Below, in pieces: positions 26,786 through 34,075 of a stretch of 64,000 nt of DNA. How positions within the stretch are numbered: the stretch's first letter is position 1; every line of letters starts with the position of its first letter. The translations under genes were made by a program, and so were the position numbers. Below the pieces are notes generated by a model. The model worked only from the letters and a program-made list of their open reading frames with translations, did not search any database and was not told the origin of the DNA. Location: contig UBYX01000002.1 in the NCBI GenBank assembly GCA_900469955.1, forward strand, positions 62,193 to 126,192. Reading direction: 5' to 3'. The DNA is from Hyphomicrobiales bacterium (GTDB lineage Bacteria > Pseudomonadota > Alphaproteobacteria > Rhizobiales > Rhizobiaceae).

Positions 26786-28751
26786 TCTGTCGCCGCCCGT
26801 CAGGGTTCAGGCAATGCCGCTGATTGCCGCTGTCACCCTTGGAATTGCCTGCATCGCCGGCTTCGTCCTGTTGGTGTTGCTCCGTCCGCTGGTCCCCGGC
26901 GACGGGGCAGCTCTCGACGAGATCCTTTTATGGCAAAGCCTGCTGCCGCGCGCCGCGATTGCGCTCGTCTCCGGCGCCGCCCTCGGCCTTGCCGGCGCTT
27001 TGCTCCAACGCGTCCTGCGAAACCCGATTGCCGACGCGTCGACCTTGGGGATCGCTTCGGGAGCCGAACTGGCGCTCACGCTCGGCTTGAGCTTCTCGCC
27101 GCTCCTGACCGTTCTTTCGCGGGAGCTGCTGGCGTTCGCGGGCGGGCTCGCAGCGGTTGCAACCGTGCTTGCTCTCAGTTGGCGGCGCGGACTGGATCCT
27201 GTCACCGTGGCCATCTCCGGCATGATCGTCAGCATGATTGCGGCCTCATTGAGCGTTGCTCTGGTGCTTGCCCGTGGCGAATATGCCCTGTCGATCCATA
27301 TCTGGGGCGCCGGCGTCCTCAATCAGGGAGACTGGAGCGGCGTCGCCTCGCTTGCGCCCCGACTTGTCGCCGGCATCATTGCTGCCCTTCTCCTGCTGCG
27401 GCCGCTCAACGTCCTCACGCTCGATGATTCCAGCGCCCGGAGCTTGGGGGTCACGCTGCATGCCGCGCGGTTCGCGATCCTCATCCTCGCTGTCTGGCTT
27501 TCGGCTTCCGTCACGGCAATGGTCGGGATCATCGGTTTCCTCGGGCTTGCCGCACCGACAATCGCCAGGCTCTGCGGGGCGCGCACGACCGGCCAGATCA
27601 TGATGGCTGCACCCCTGACCGGTGCAGCGGTGCTGTTCCTCGCGGATTGCCTGACGCAACTGCTTGGGCCGGGTTTTACCGATCTTGCCCCGACCGGCGC
27701 TTTCACGGCGCTGCTTGGCGGGCCTCTGCTGTTGATCATGCTGCCTCGTCTTCACGGCTTTTCTGCCGTCACGGCAAGTTCCGATACCATGCTCCGACCG
27801 CTGCGAAAGCCGACAGCCGCTCTGGCGGTTCTCGCCATTCTGCTGATCGCGATTTTCGCTGCCGCCTTGGCCTTCGGCCCGACGCCGGACGGTTGGCATC
27901 TTGCCATCGGCCCGCTGTTCTCCGAGCTTCTGCCGTTCCGCCTGCCTCGCATAATCGCCGCCGGCTGTGCCGGCGCCCTGCTCGGCGTTGCCGGCCTAAT
28001 CATGCAGCGGGTGACAGGCAACCCGATGGCAAGCCCGGAAGTGCTGGGCGTATCGACGGGCGCGGGCGCCGGGCTGACGGTTGCGCTCTTCGTTTTTGGC
28101 TTTCCGTCTTCCGTCGTGATGCTGACCAGCATGGCGCTTGGCGCGCTCGTGGCATTCCTCGTGATGCTCACTGTCACCGCACGCTCCGGCCTCTCGGCTG
28201 AACGATTGCTGCTCGCCGGTATCGCGATCGGCGCCCTATCCATGGCGATCATCGGCATGGCGCTGGCCCAGGGTGACATGCGCAGCTATATCCTGCTGAC
28301 CTGGATTTCCGGATCCACCAATCGCGCCGGCGCCTTCGAGGCATGGATGGCGATTGCTTCCTTTGGCCTGCTGACCGCCCCCCTCTTCCTGACGACACGC
28401 TGGCTTTCGATCCTGCCGCTCGGCACAAGCCTGTCGCGCAGCATCGGTCTGCGCATCATGCCCTCCCGTCTCCTGCTTGCCGTCCTGGCAGCGATGATGA
28501 CGGCGATCTCCTCGTTCCTGGTCGGGCCTTTAAGCCTTGTCGGCCTCGTCGCACCGCATCTCGCCCGGCTGATCGGCCTTCAGACGCCGCGCCAGCAGAT
28601 CGCGGCGTCGATCTTGATCGGTGCCAGCGTTCTCATGCTCGCCGATTGGCTGTCCCGCGTGGTGATCTTTCCCTATCAGATCCCCGTTGGTCTCTTGGCC
28701 TCGCTGATCGGCGGGCCGTATCTTCTCTGGCTTCTGGCACGGAAGAGTTGA
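26769..28751 (+). CDS. Siderophore ABC permease, double-length (FhuB type)
   Basis: This 660-residue inner-membrane protein has two tandem FecCD/BtuC-type permease halves (about 1-330 and 335-660), the layout characteristic of FhuB. Each half contains the repeated family pattern: ALGLAGALLQRVLRNPIADASTLG in the first and ALLGVAGLIMQRVTGNPMASPEVLG in the second. ATG 26769 overlaps the fhuD-like gene by 17 bases; ATG 26778 is an equally possible start. It pairs with the FhuD- and FhuC-like proteins to move ferric hydroxamates into the cytoplasm. Confidence 0.93.
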   Translation: MSAMADLSPPVRVQAMPLIAAVTLGIACIAGFVLLVLLRPLVPGDGAALDEILLWQSLLPRAAIALVSGAALGLAGALLQRVLRNPIADASTLGIASGAELALTLGLSFSPLLTVLSRELLAFAGGLAAVATVLALSWRRGLDPVTVAISGMIVSMIAASLSVALVLARGEYALSIHIWGAGVLNQGDWSGVASLAPRLVAGIIAALLLLRPLNVLTLDDSSARSLGVTLHAARFAILILAVWLSASVTAMVGIIGFLGLAAPTIARLCGARTTGQIMMAAPLTGAAVLFLADCLTQLLGPGFTDLAPTGAFTALLGGPLLLIMLPRLHGFSAVTASSDTMLRPLRKPTAALAVLAILLIAIFAAALAFGPTPDGWHLAIGPLFSELLPFRLPRIIAAGCAGALLGVAGLIMQRVTGNPMASPEVLGVSTGAGAGLTVALFVFGFPSSVVMLTSMALGALVAFLVMLTVTARSGLSAERLLLAGIAIGALSMAIIGMALAQGDMRSYILLTWISGSTNRAGAFEAWMAIASFGLLTAPLFLTTRWLSILPLGTSLSRSIGLRIMPSRLLLAVLAAMMTAISSFLVGPLSLVGLVAPHLARLIGLQTPRQQIAASILIGASVLMLADWLSRVVIFPYQIPVGLLASLIGGPYLLWLLARKS

Positions 28752-28803
28752 GCCTGCGATTTCAGCAGTACGAACGAATCGATGCCGGTCAACGCCGCAT
28801 GGA

Positions 28804-28959
28804 CTACTGCTGCCAGAAGAGAACGCCCGCTATGGCCACGGAGAACACGACCGCGGCGAACGAACTATAGCCCTGCAGAACGCCCATCCGCTTCAAGGCG
28901 ATGGCGAATATGATGATGATCGGAGCGGCCAGCAGAAGGCCGAGCTGTGCGTCAGACAT
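28804..28959 (-). CDS. 51-residue two-TM microprotein divergent from norE
   Basis: The product begins MSDAQLGLLLAAPIIIIFA and ends AGVLFWQQ, with two hydrophobic helices (about 5-22 and 31-48) joined by a basic turn (LKRMG). AGGGA lies upstream of ATG 28959. It is divergent from norE, and the NnrR-type box at 29011-29024 lies about midway between the two starts. It could be a small accessory subunit of the NO-reductase or terminal-oxidase machinery. No named family is recognised, and conservation has not been tested. Confidence 0.55.
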   Translation of the reverse strand: MSDAQLGLLLAAPIIIIFAIALKRMGVLQGYSSFAAVVFSVAIAGVLFWQQ

Positions 28960-29010
28960 GACAGATCCCTGATTTTTGCCCGCATTCTATCCGGCCGACC
29001 TCCGATTTCT

Positions 29011-29024
29011 TTGCGAAAAGACAA
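29011..29024. promoter_or_regulatory. NnrR-type box before norE (TTGCG-AAAA-GACAA)
   Basis: This Crp/FNR-fold palindrome has a perfect NnrR left half (TTGCG). It lies 58 bases upstream of norE and 52 upstream of the divergent microprotein, so it could serve both. Confidence 0.6.
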
Positions 29025-29081
29025 AGAGCGACGGCTGAGTTGCCTCCATTTTCCAGTCCGACGAACAGCGGAGGCATGTGA

Positions 29082-29627
29082 ATGGCGGCGATTTCGACGA
29101 CCGAGGAGTCGGATGAAGGTGGCGATCTTCTTCTCTGGGTGCTGGTATGGGGCGAATTGGCAGCCTTCGGAATCCTGCTGCTTGGCTATCTCGTGATGTC
29201 GGTATTGCATCCCGAAAGCTTCGCGCTCGCCAAACTGCATCTTGCGCCGCGTCTCGCCGGTTTCAATACCATCGTCCTTCTGGCAAGCAGCTGGCAGGCG
29301 GCCCTGGCGGTGCGTTATCAGGACAAGCCGCAACTGCAGCGCCTGTTCCTGCTCCTTGCCGCGACACTGGGTTTTATCTTCGTCGCGCTCAAATTTGTCG
29401 AGTACGGCTCCGAGTGGAGCGCCACCGGCGATCCGAGCCTGCAGACCTTCTTCGAGCTCTACTTTCTCGTCACCGGCTTCCACCTCGCCCATGTCGCCTT
29501 CGTAGGTCTCCTTTTCGTGTTCGCATCGGTCCGGCTCGAGCGTTCAACGATCATCATCCTGACCACCATCTGGCACGTCGTCGATATCGTCTGGCTGGTG
29601 ATGTTCCCCGTGATCTACCTCACCTAG
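29082..29627 (+). CDS. norE: NorE, cytochrome c oxidase subunit III-like NO-reductase accessory protein
   Basis: This 181-residue membrane protein of the heme-copper oxidase subunit III family has five TM helices. Its features fit NorE: LLWVLVWGELAAFGILL at the start, then TFFELYFLVTGFHLAHV, and TTIWHVVDIVWLVMFPVIYL at the end. NorE is not a structural subunit of NorCB; it improves NO-reductase activity or assembly. norF follows after 10 bases. Upstream, an NnrR-type box points to induction by NO under low oxygen. Confidence 0.88.
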   Translation: MAAISTTEESDEGGDLLLWVLVWGELAAFGILLLGYLVMSVLHPESFALAKLHLAPRLAGFNTIVLLASSWQAALAVRYQDKPQLQRLFLLLAATLGFIFVALKFVEYGSEWSATGDPSLQTFFELYFLVTGFHLAHVAFVGLLFVFASVRLERSTIIILTTIWHVVDIVWLVMFPVIYLT

Positions 29628-29637
29628 GAGCACCGCA

Positions 29638-29913
29638 ATGAACGACTCGAAACTCTTCAGCAGCGCCAACTGGGTCATAATGCTGGGTATCGTCGCTGCG
29701 TTGATCGCAGCGCAATGGAAAGATCAGGCCATCCCGGTCGCGGCGCTCGCAGTCATCCTGGCCTTCACTATCGCCAAGGTGCGCCTCATCGTCCTCGATT
29801 TCATGAGCCTGCGCGGCACCCGGCCTAATCTCGCCCGGGCGCTGGTAATGTGGCCGACCTTCTTTGCCGTCGCGGGGCTCGCGAAAGCTCTTGCTCCTGC
29901 CGTTTGGCAGTAA
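29638..29913 (+). CDS. norF: NorF, small membrane protein (subunit IV-like)
   Basis: This 91-residue protein has three predicted TM helices (about 11-28, 32-53, 67-88). It is of the prokaryotic cytochrome-oxidase subunit IV type, with AKVRLIVLDFMSLRG as the recognisable centre. It is the usual partner of NorE and lies 10 bases after it. It probably assists assembly or stability of the NO reductase. Confidence 0.83.
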   Translation: MNDSKLFSSANWVIMLGIVAALIAAQWKDQAIPVAALAVILAFTIAKVRLIVLDFMSLRGTRPNLARALVMWPTFFAVAGLAKALAPAVWQ

Positions 29914-29956
29914 TGCGGGAGCGGTAGATGGCACTGCTGCACTTTTTCGCCTGAAG

Positions 29957-29970
29957 TTGACATACGTCAA
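29957..29970. promoter_or_regulatory. FNR/NnrR-type box (TTGAC-ATAC-GTCAA)
   Basis: A perfect inverted repeat TTGAC-N4-GTCAA lies 98 bases upstream of the next membrane-protein gene. It fits the FixK/DNR/NnrR class of sites, so that gene probably has its own low-oxygen or NO-responsive promoter. Confidence 0.65.
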
Positions 29971-30067
29971 CTAACGATTGCCGTTCCTGGCTATTGTCAA
30001 ATGCAGCGCAAGCAAGACCGGGCAATCTGATCCTGACTGCGCATGGCAATCGTAAAAGGACAAGACG

Positions 30068-31186
30068 ATGCATTCCGCTCGCCGGGCCGGATGGCTCACA
30101 ACCGCGTTCACCCTTCTGCTGGCTGCCGAGCCAGCGTCCGCTCATGTCAAATGGTTCGCACCCTACATTGTCGGCGCCCCGCCTCAGGCGATTGGCGTGA
30201 CCCTCTCCAATACCTGGTTCTGGCTGGGTATCGCACTTGTGCTGGTCTTCTTCCTCGCCACTCGGATGATTGAGAAATCCTCAGCGGGAGAGATGATCCT
30301 GGCAAGCATGGACCAGGTTTCGGACCCTCTCTGGCGGCGCCTGGACGACTTTGTAAGGGTCGTCATCGGCGCTTTTTTCATCGCGATCTTCGCCGTTGGC
30401 GGCGTGTACCTCACGCCTGATCTGAAGACGCCGTCGGAACTCGTCTCCTGGGGTCAGTTGCTGATCGCCATGCTGATCTTTTCGAGACGAACCCAGCCGC
30501 TCGCCGCCGCGGGCATCATCAGCCTCTGGCTGCTCGCCCTTCGCGATTACGACATCTTCCATCTTCTCGACTATCTGGCATTGGGCGTTGGCGTGGCTGC
30601 CTATCTCGTTCTGGAAGCCTCGCCGAACCCGGAGCTGCGCAAACACCGGTTTCAGGCTCTGCGCTGGGGCGTCGCCATCGCCTTGATGTGGTCGAGCCTC
30701 GAGAAATTCGCTTATCCGGACTGGTTCTATCCGCTGGTCGAAGAAAAGCCGTTTCTGACTTTTGGTCTGCCGCGTGACGTTTTCATCCCGATGGCGGGCG
30801 TCGCCGAGTTTACGATGGGTTTCGGTCTTCTATGGACGCCGCTCATTCGCCGACTCTCGGCAATCGCGCTCTTCGTGATCTTCAACGCCGCGGTCTACCC
30901 CTTCGGTCGTATCGACCTGATCGGCCACGCCCTCATCATGGCCGTGATCGTCGCCATTGCAGCCGATCACACACGCGATGTCTTCTTCCTGCCTCGGCTG
31001 AAGAAGCTGCTCGCGGGGGTACCTGTTGGTCTTGCCGCTGCCATGATCCTGTTCGTTTCGTGCTATTGGGGCCTGCATGTCGCCATTTACGGAAGTGAGG
31101 GGGTAGCCGCGTCTACCGTGGAGCGGGTCACGCACACGCCTGATCCCGAGCATCCTCACACGCCAGCTGGCCATGCAGCCGACTGA
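30068..31186 (+). CDS. Polytopic membrane protein of the nor region, function unknown
   Basis: This 372-residue protein has a signal-like N-terminus ending PASA, then a mature start HVKWFAPYIVG, about eight or nine TM segments, and a C-terminal tail rich in His and Pro (residues about 357-372). If cleaved at PASA the mature chain begins with His, as in CopC-type copper proteins. A metal role is possible but only inferred. It sits between norEF and norCBQD with its own FNR/NnrR-type box, so it very likely works in denitrification or NO defence. No named family is recognised. Confidence 0.75.
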   Translation: MHSARRAGWLTTAFTLLLAAEPASAHVKWFAPYIVGAPPQAIGVTLSNTWFWLGIALVLVFFLATRMIEKSSAGEMILASMDQVSDPLWRRLDDFVRVVIGAFFIAIFAVGGVYLTPDLKTPSELVSWGQLLIAMLIFSRRTQPLAAAGIISLWLLALRDYDIFHLLDYLALGVGVAAYLVLEASPNPELRKHRFQALRWGVAIALMWSSLEKFAYPDWFYPLVEEKPFLTFGLPRDVFIPMAGVAEFTMGFGLLWTPLIRRLSAIALFVIFNAAVYPFGRIDLIGHALIMAVIVAIAADHTRDVFFLPRLKKLLAGVPVGLAAAMILFVSCYWGLHVAIYGSEGVAASTVERVTHTPDPEHPHTPAGHAAD

Positions 31187-31204
31187 ATTGTCGAGTTCCC
31201 ATAC

Positions 31205-31242
31205 CTCCCGCCGCAGGCCAAGCCCGGCGGGAGTATCTTTTA
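31205..31242 (+). terminator. Terminator after the membrane-protein gene
   Basis: A 9-bp stem CTCCCGCCG/CGGCGGGAG with an 11-base loop is followed by TATCTTTTATTT. It separates the upstream unit from norCBQD. Confidence 0.75.
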
Positions 31243-31243
31243 T

Positions 31244-31257
31244 TTGGTAAAACGCAA
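31244..31257. promoter_or_regulatory. NnrR-type box before norC (TTGGT-AAAA-CGCAA)
   Basis: The right half CGCAA is the NnrR consensus, while the left half TTGGT is one base off. It lies about 110 bases upstream of norC, just after the terminator. Confidence 0.5.
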
Positions 31258-31367
31258 AGAACCCTTCCGGGAATCCCCCCATAGAAGCTGCACGGGGTCC
31301 ACGTCCGCAATTGGCGACGCAGCCCCCTGCACTTGCCGCAAGGCTTCCGTACATAGGGGACATGAGG

Positions 31368-31820
31368 ATGTCAGAACGCCTCACAAAGACCGGGGCACGC
31401 AACGTCTTTTATGGCGGCTCCGCGTTCTTCTTTGCTATCTTCCTGGGGCTCACCGCCCACAGCCACTACTACATGCGCACCTCCTCCACCGACGAGACCA
31501 CGCTGACCGATGGGGTCGCGCGCGGCAAACATGTCTGGGAGAAGAACTCCTGTATCAACTGCCACACGCTTCTCGGTGAAGGCGCCTATTTCGCGCCGGA
31601 ACTCGGCAACGTGTGGAAGCGCTGGGGTGGGGATACCGACCCGGATACCGCCCGCTCCACGCTGAAGGCCTGGATGGCTGCCCAGCCGACCGGGATCGAA
31701 GGCAGACGGCAGATGCCGCAATTCAATCTGACCGAACAGGAACTCGACGATCTCGCGGATTTCCTGGAGTGGACCAGCAAGATCAAGACCCAGAACTGGC
31801 CGCCGAACGACGCCGGTTGA
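31368..31820 (+). CDS. norC: Nitric oxide reductase subunit C (cytochrome c)
   Basis: NorC carries electrons from pseudoazurin or cytochromes to NorB. The 150-residue protein has one N-terminal TM anchor (about 16-31) and a periplasmic heme-c domain with C62-I-N-C65-H66 and axial Met116 in RRQMPQF. ATG 31368 was preferred over 31362 because AGGGGA then lies at a normal distance. It starts the norCBQD operon and is preceded by an NnrR-type box. Confidence 0.95.
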   Translation: MSERLTKTGARNVFYGGSAFFFAIFLGLTAHSHYYMRTSSTDETTLTDGVARGKHVWEKNSCINCHTLLGEGAYFAPELGNVWKRWGGDTDPDTARSTLKAWMAAQPTGIEGRRQMPQFNLTEQELDDLADFLEWTSKIKTQNWPPNDAG

Positions 31821-31841
31821 TCTCAGGGGAAGGAAATCATC

Positions 31842-33188
31842 ATGAAATATCAAACCCAGAAGGTCGCGATGCTGTATTTCTACGGCGCGCTCGGCCTCTT
31901 CGTCGCCCAAGTCCTGTTCGGCGTGCTTGCAGGCACCATCTACGTCCTGCCGAACACGCTGTCCGAACTTCTTCCCTTCAACATCGTTCGCATGGTGCAC
32001 ACCAATGCGCTGATCGTCTGGCTGCTTATCGGCTTCATGGGCGCCACCTATTATCTCCTGCCGGAAGAGGCGGAGACGGAGCTCTTCAGCCCCAAACTTG
32101 CCATCGCCCAGTTCTGGATCTTCCTGGGGGCTGCGGCGGTCGCTGTCGTCGGATACCTTTTCAAGATCCACGAGGGCCGCGAATTCCTGGAACAGCCCTT
32201 CATCATCAAGGTGGGTATCGTGGTCGTCTGCCTGATGTTCCTGTTCAATATCACCATGACGGTATTGAAGGGTCGCAAGACGGTCGTCACGAACATCCTG
32301 ATCTTCGGCCTGTGGGGCGTGGCGATCTTCTTCCTGTTCGCCTTCTATAACCCGGCCAACCTCGCACTCGACAAGATGTACTGGTGGTATGTCGTCCATC
32401 TGTGGGTGGAAGGTGTCTGGGAACTCATCATGGCCTCCGTTCTGGCCTTCCTGATGATCAAGCTGAACGGCATCGACCGCGAAGTGGTCGAGAAATGGCT
32501 CTATGTCATCGTCGGTCTTGCCCTGTTCTCGGGCATCCTCGGCACCGGCCACCACTTCTACTGGATCGGCGCGCCGGGCTACTGGCAGTGGATCGGCTCG
32601 CTCTTCTCGACGCTGGAAGTGGCTCCCTTCTTCACCATGGTCATCTTCACCTTCGTGATGACGTGGAAGGCCGGCCGCAAGCATCCGAACCGCGCAGCCC
32701 TCCTGTGGTCGATCGGCTGCTCCGTCATGGCCTTCTTCGGAGCCGGCGTCTGGGGTTTTCTGCACACGCTCTCCTCCGTCAACTTCTACACGCACGGGAC
32801 GCAAGTCACTGCAGCCCACGGCCATCTCGCCTTCTTCGGCGCCTATGTGATGCTGAACCTCGCCGTCATGGCCTATGCGGTGCCGGAAATCCGCGGCCGC
32901 GCGCCCTATAACCAGATGCTTTCCATGGTCAGCTTCTGGATCATGTGCACGGCGATGTCGGTGATGACCTTCGCGTTGACCTTCGCGGGTGTTCTCCAGG
33001 TTCATCTGCAGCGCGTCCTCGGCGAAGGCTACATGGACGTGCAGGACCAGCTGGCGATGTTCTACTGGATCCGTCTGGGTTCTGGCGTCTTCGTCCTCCT
33101 CTCCGCGCTGATGTTCCTGTGGGCGCTCTTCGTTCCCGGTCGGGAGCGGCACCCCGCCGGCAGTGCGAGCGTCCAGCCTGCCGAATGA
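31842..33188 (+). CDS. norB: Nitric oxide reductase subunit B
   Basis: NorB is the catalytic 12-TM subunit that reduces 2 NO to N2O at a heme b3/non-heme iron centre. The 448-residue length is typical of cNor. Metal-ligand regions are visible: the heme-b His in RMVHTNALIVW, His and Glu in HLWVEGVWEL, paired His in GTGHHFYWIG, and AAHGHLAFFGAYVML. It lies 21 bases after norC. Confidence 0.97.
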   Translation: MKYQTQKVAMLYFYGALGLFVAQVLFGVLAGTIYVLPNTLSELLPFNIVRMVHTNALIVWLLIGFMGATYYLLPEEAETELFSPKLAIAQFWIFLGAAAVAVVGYLFKIHEGREFLEQPFIIKVGIVVVCLMFLFNITMTVLKGRKTVVTNILIFGLWGVAIFFLFAFYNPANLALDKMYWWYVVHLWVEGVWELIMASVLAFLMIKLNGIDREVVEKWLYVIVGLALFSGILGTGHHFYWIGAPGYWQWIGSLFSTLEVAPFFTMVIFTFVMTWKAGRKHPNRAALLWSIGCSVMAFFGAGVWGFLHTLSSVNFYTHGTQVTAAHGHLAFFGAYVMLNLAVMAYAVPEIRGRAPYNQMLSMVSFWIMCTAMSVMTFALTFAGVLQVHLQRVLGEGYMDVQDQLAMFYWIRLGSGVFVLLSALMFLWALFVPGRERHPAGSASVQPAE

Positions 33189-33250
33189 TCCAACGCGGCT
33201 CCATCCTCGCGGCGGAGCCGCTCATCCCCTTAAAGATCAAGGACACTCCG

Positions 33251-34063
33251 ATGAACGCGATCCCTCAGATCAAAGCCGCAAATGCCGAAGCGACACCTCA
33301 CTATGTCCCGGCCGGCAACGAATGCGAATTGTTCGAAACGGCCTGGAAGCGGCAATTGCCGCTGCTTCTGAAAGGCCCCACCGGCTGCGGCAAGACCCGC
33401 TTCGTCAGCCATATGGCCAGGCGCCTGGGCCTGCCGCTTTCGACCGTCTCATGCCATGACGACCTGGCAGCCGCCGACCTGACCGGCCGGTTCCTCCTCA
33501 AGGGCGGCGACACGGTCTGGGTCGACGGGCCGCTGACACGGGCGGTCCGCGAGGGCGGCATCTGCTATCTCGACGAGATCGTGGAGGCGAGGAAGGACGT
33601 CGCCGTCGTCATTCACCCCCTGACGGACGACCGGCGCATCCTGCCGCTCGAACGGACCGCGGAAGTCCTGGAGGCCCCACCGGAATTCATGCTCGTCGTC
33701 TCCTACAACCCCGGCTACCAGAACATTCTCAAAACGCTGAAGCCGTCGACAAAACAGCGATTCGTCGCGATCGAGTTCGACTTCCTGCCGAAGGATCAGG
33801 AGATCGCGATCGTTGCCACCGAAAGCGGACTTGATGAACGGCGGGTGGCCCCGCTGGTCGCCCTCGCCCACCGTCTCCGGGCGCTCAAGGGACATGATCT
33901 TGAGGAAGGCGTCTCCACCCGCCTGCTGGTCTATTGCGCTTCCCTGATCGAAAGCGGTCTGGCGCCGCGTGATGCGATCCGCGCCGCCTTGATCGAGCCG
34001 CTGACCGACGACGCGGATGTCCGCGCAGCCCTCCTCGAACTGGCGAAAGCCGTCGTCGCTTAA
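33251..34063 (+). CDS. norQ: NorQ, MoxR-type AAA+ ATPase for NO-reductase activation
   Basis: This 270-residue AAA+ ATPase has Walker A GPTGCGKT near residue 41 and Walker B ICYLDEIVEA, followed by PLERTAEVLEAPPEFMLVVSYNPGY, the sensor-1 region typical of NorQ/CbbQ. NorQ and NorD together insert or activate the non-heme iron of NorB. ATG 33251 was chosen because conserved sequence starts there and the longer frame runs inside norB. Confidence 0.95.
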   Translation: MNAIPQIKAANAEATPHYVPAGNECELFETAWKRQLPLLLKGPTGCGKTRFVSHMARRLGLPLSTVSCHDDLAAADLTGRFLLKGGDTVWVDGPLTRAVREGGICYLDEIVEARKDVAVVIHPLTDDRRILPLERTAEVLEAPPEFMLVVSYNPGYQNILKTLKPSTKQRFVAIEFDFLPKDQEIAIVATESGLDERRVAPLVALAHRLRALKGHDLEEGVSTRLLVYCASLIESGLAPRDAIRAALIEPLTDDADVRAALLELAKAVVA

Positions 34064-34075
34064 AGGATTAACGCC

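Noticed and set aside
31371..33152. 593-codon minus-strand frame opposite norC and norB
   Set aside because: It is the antisense of two certain genes. Its low-complexity charged composition is typical of shadow frames.
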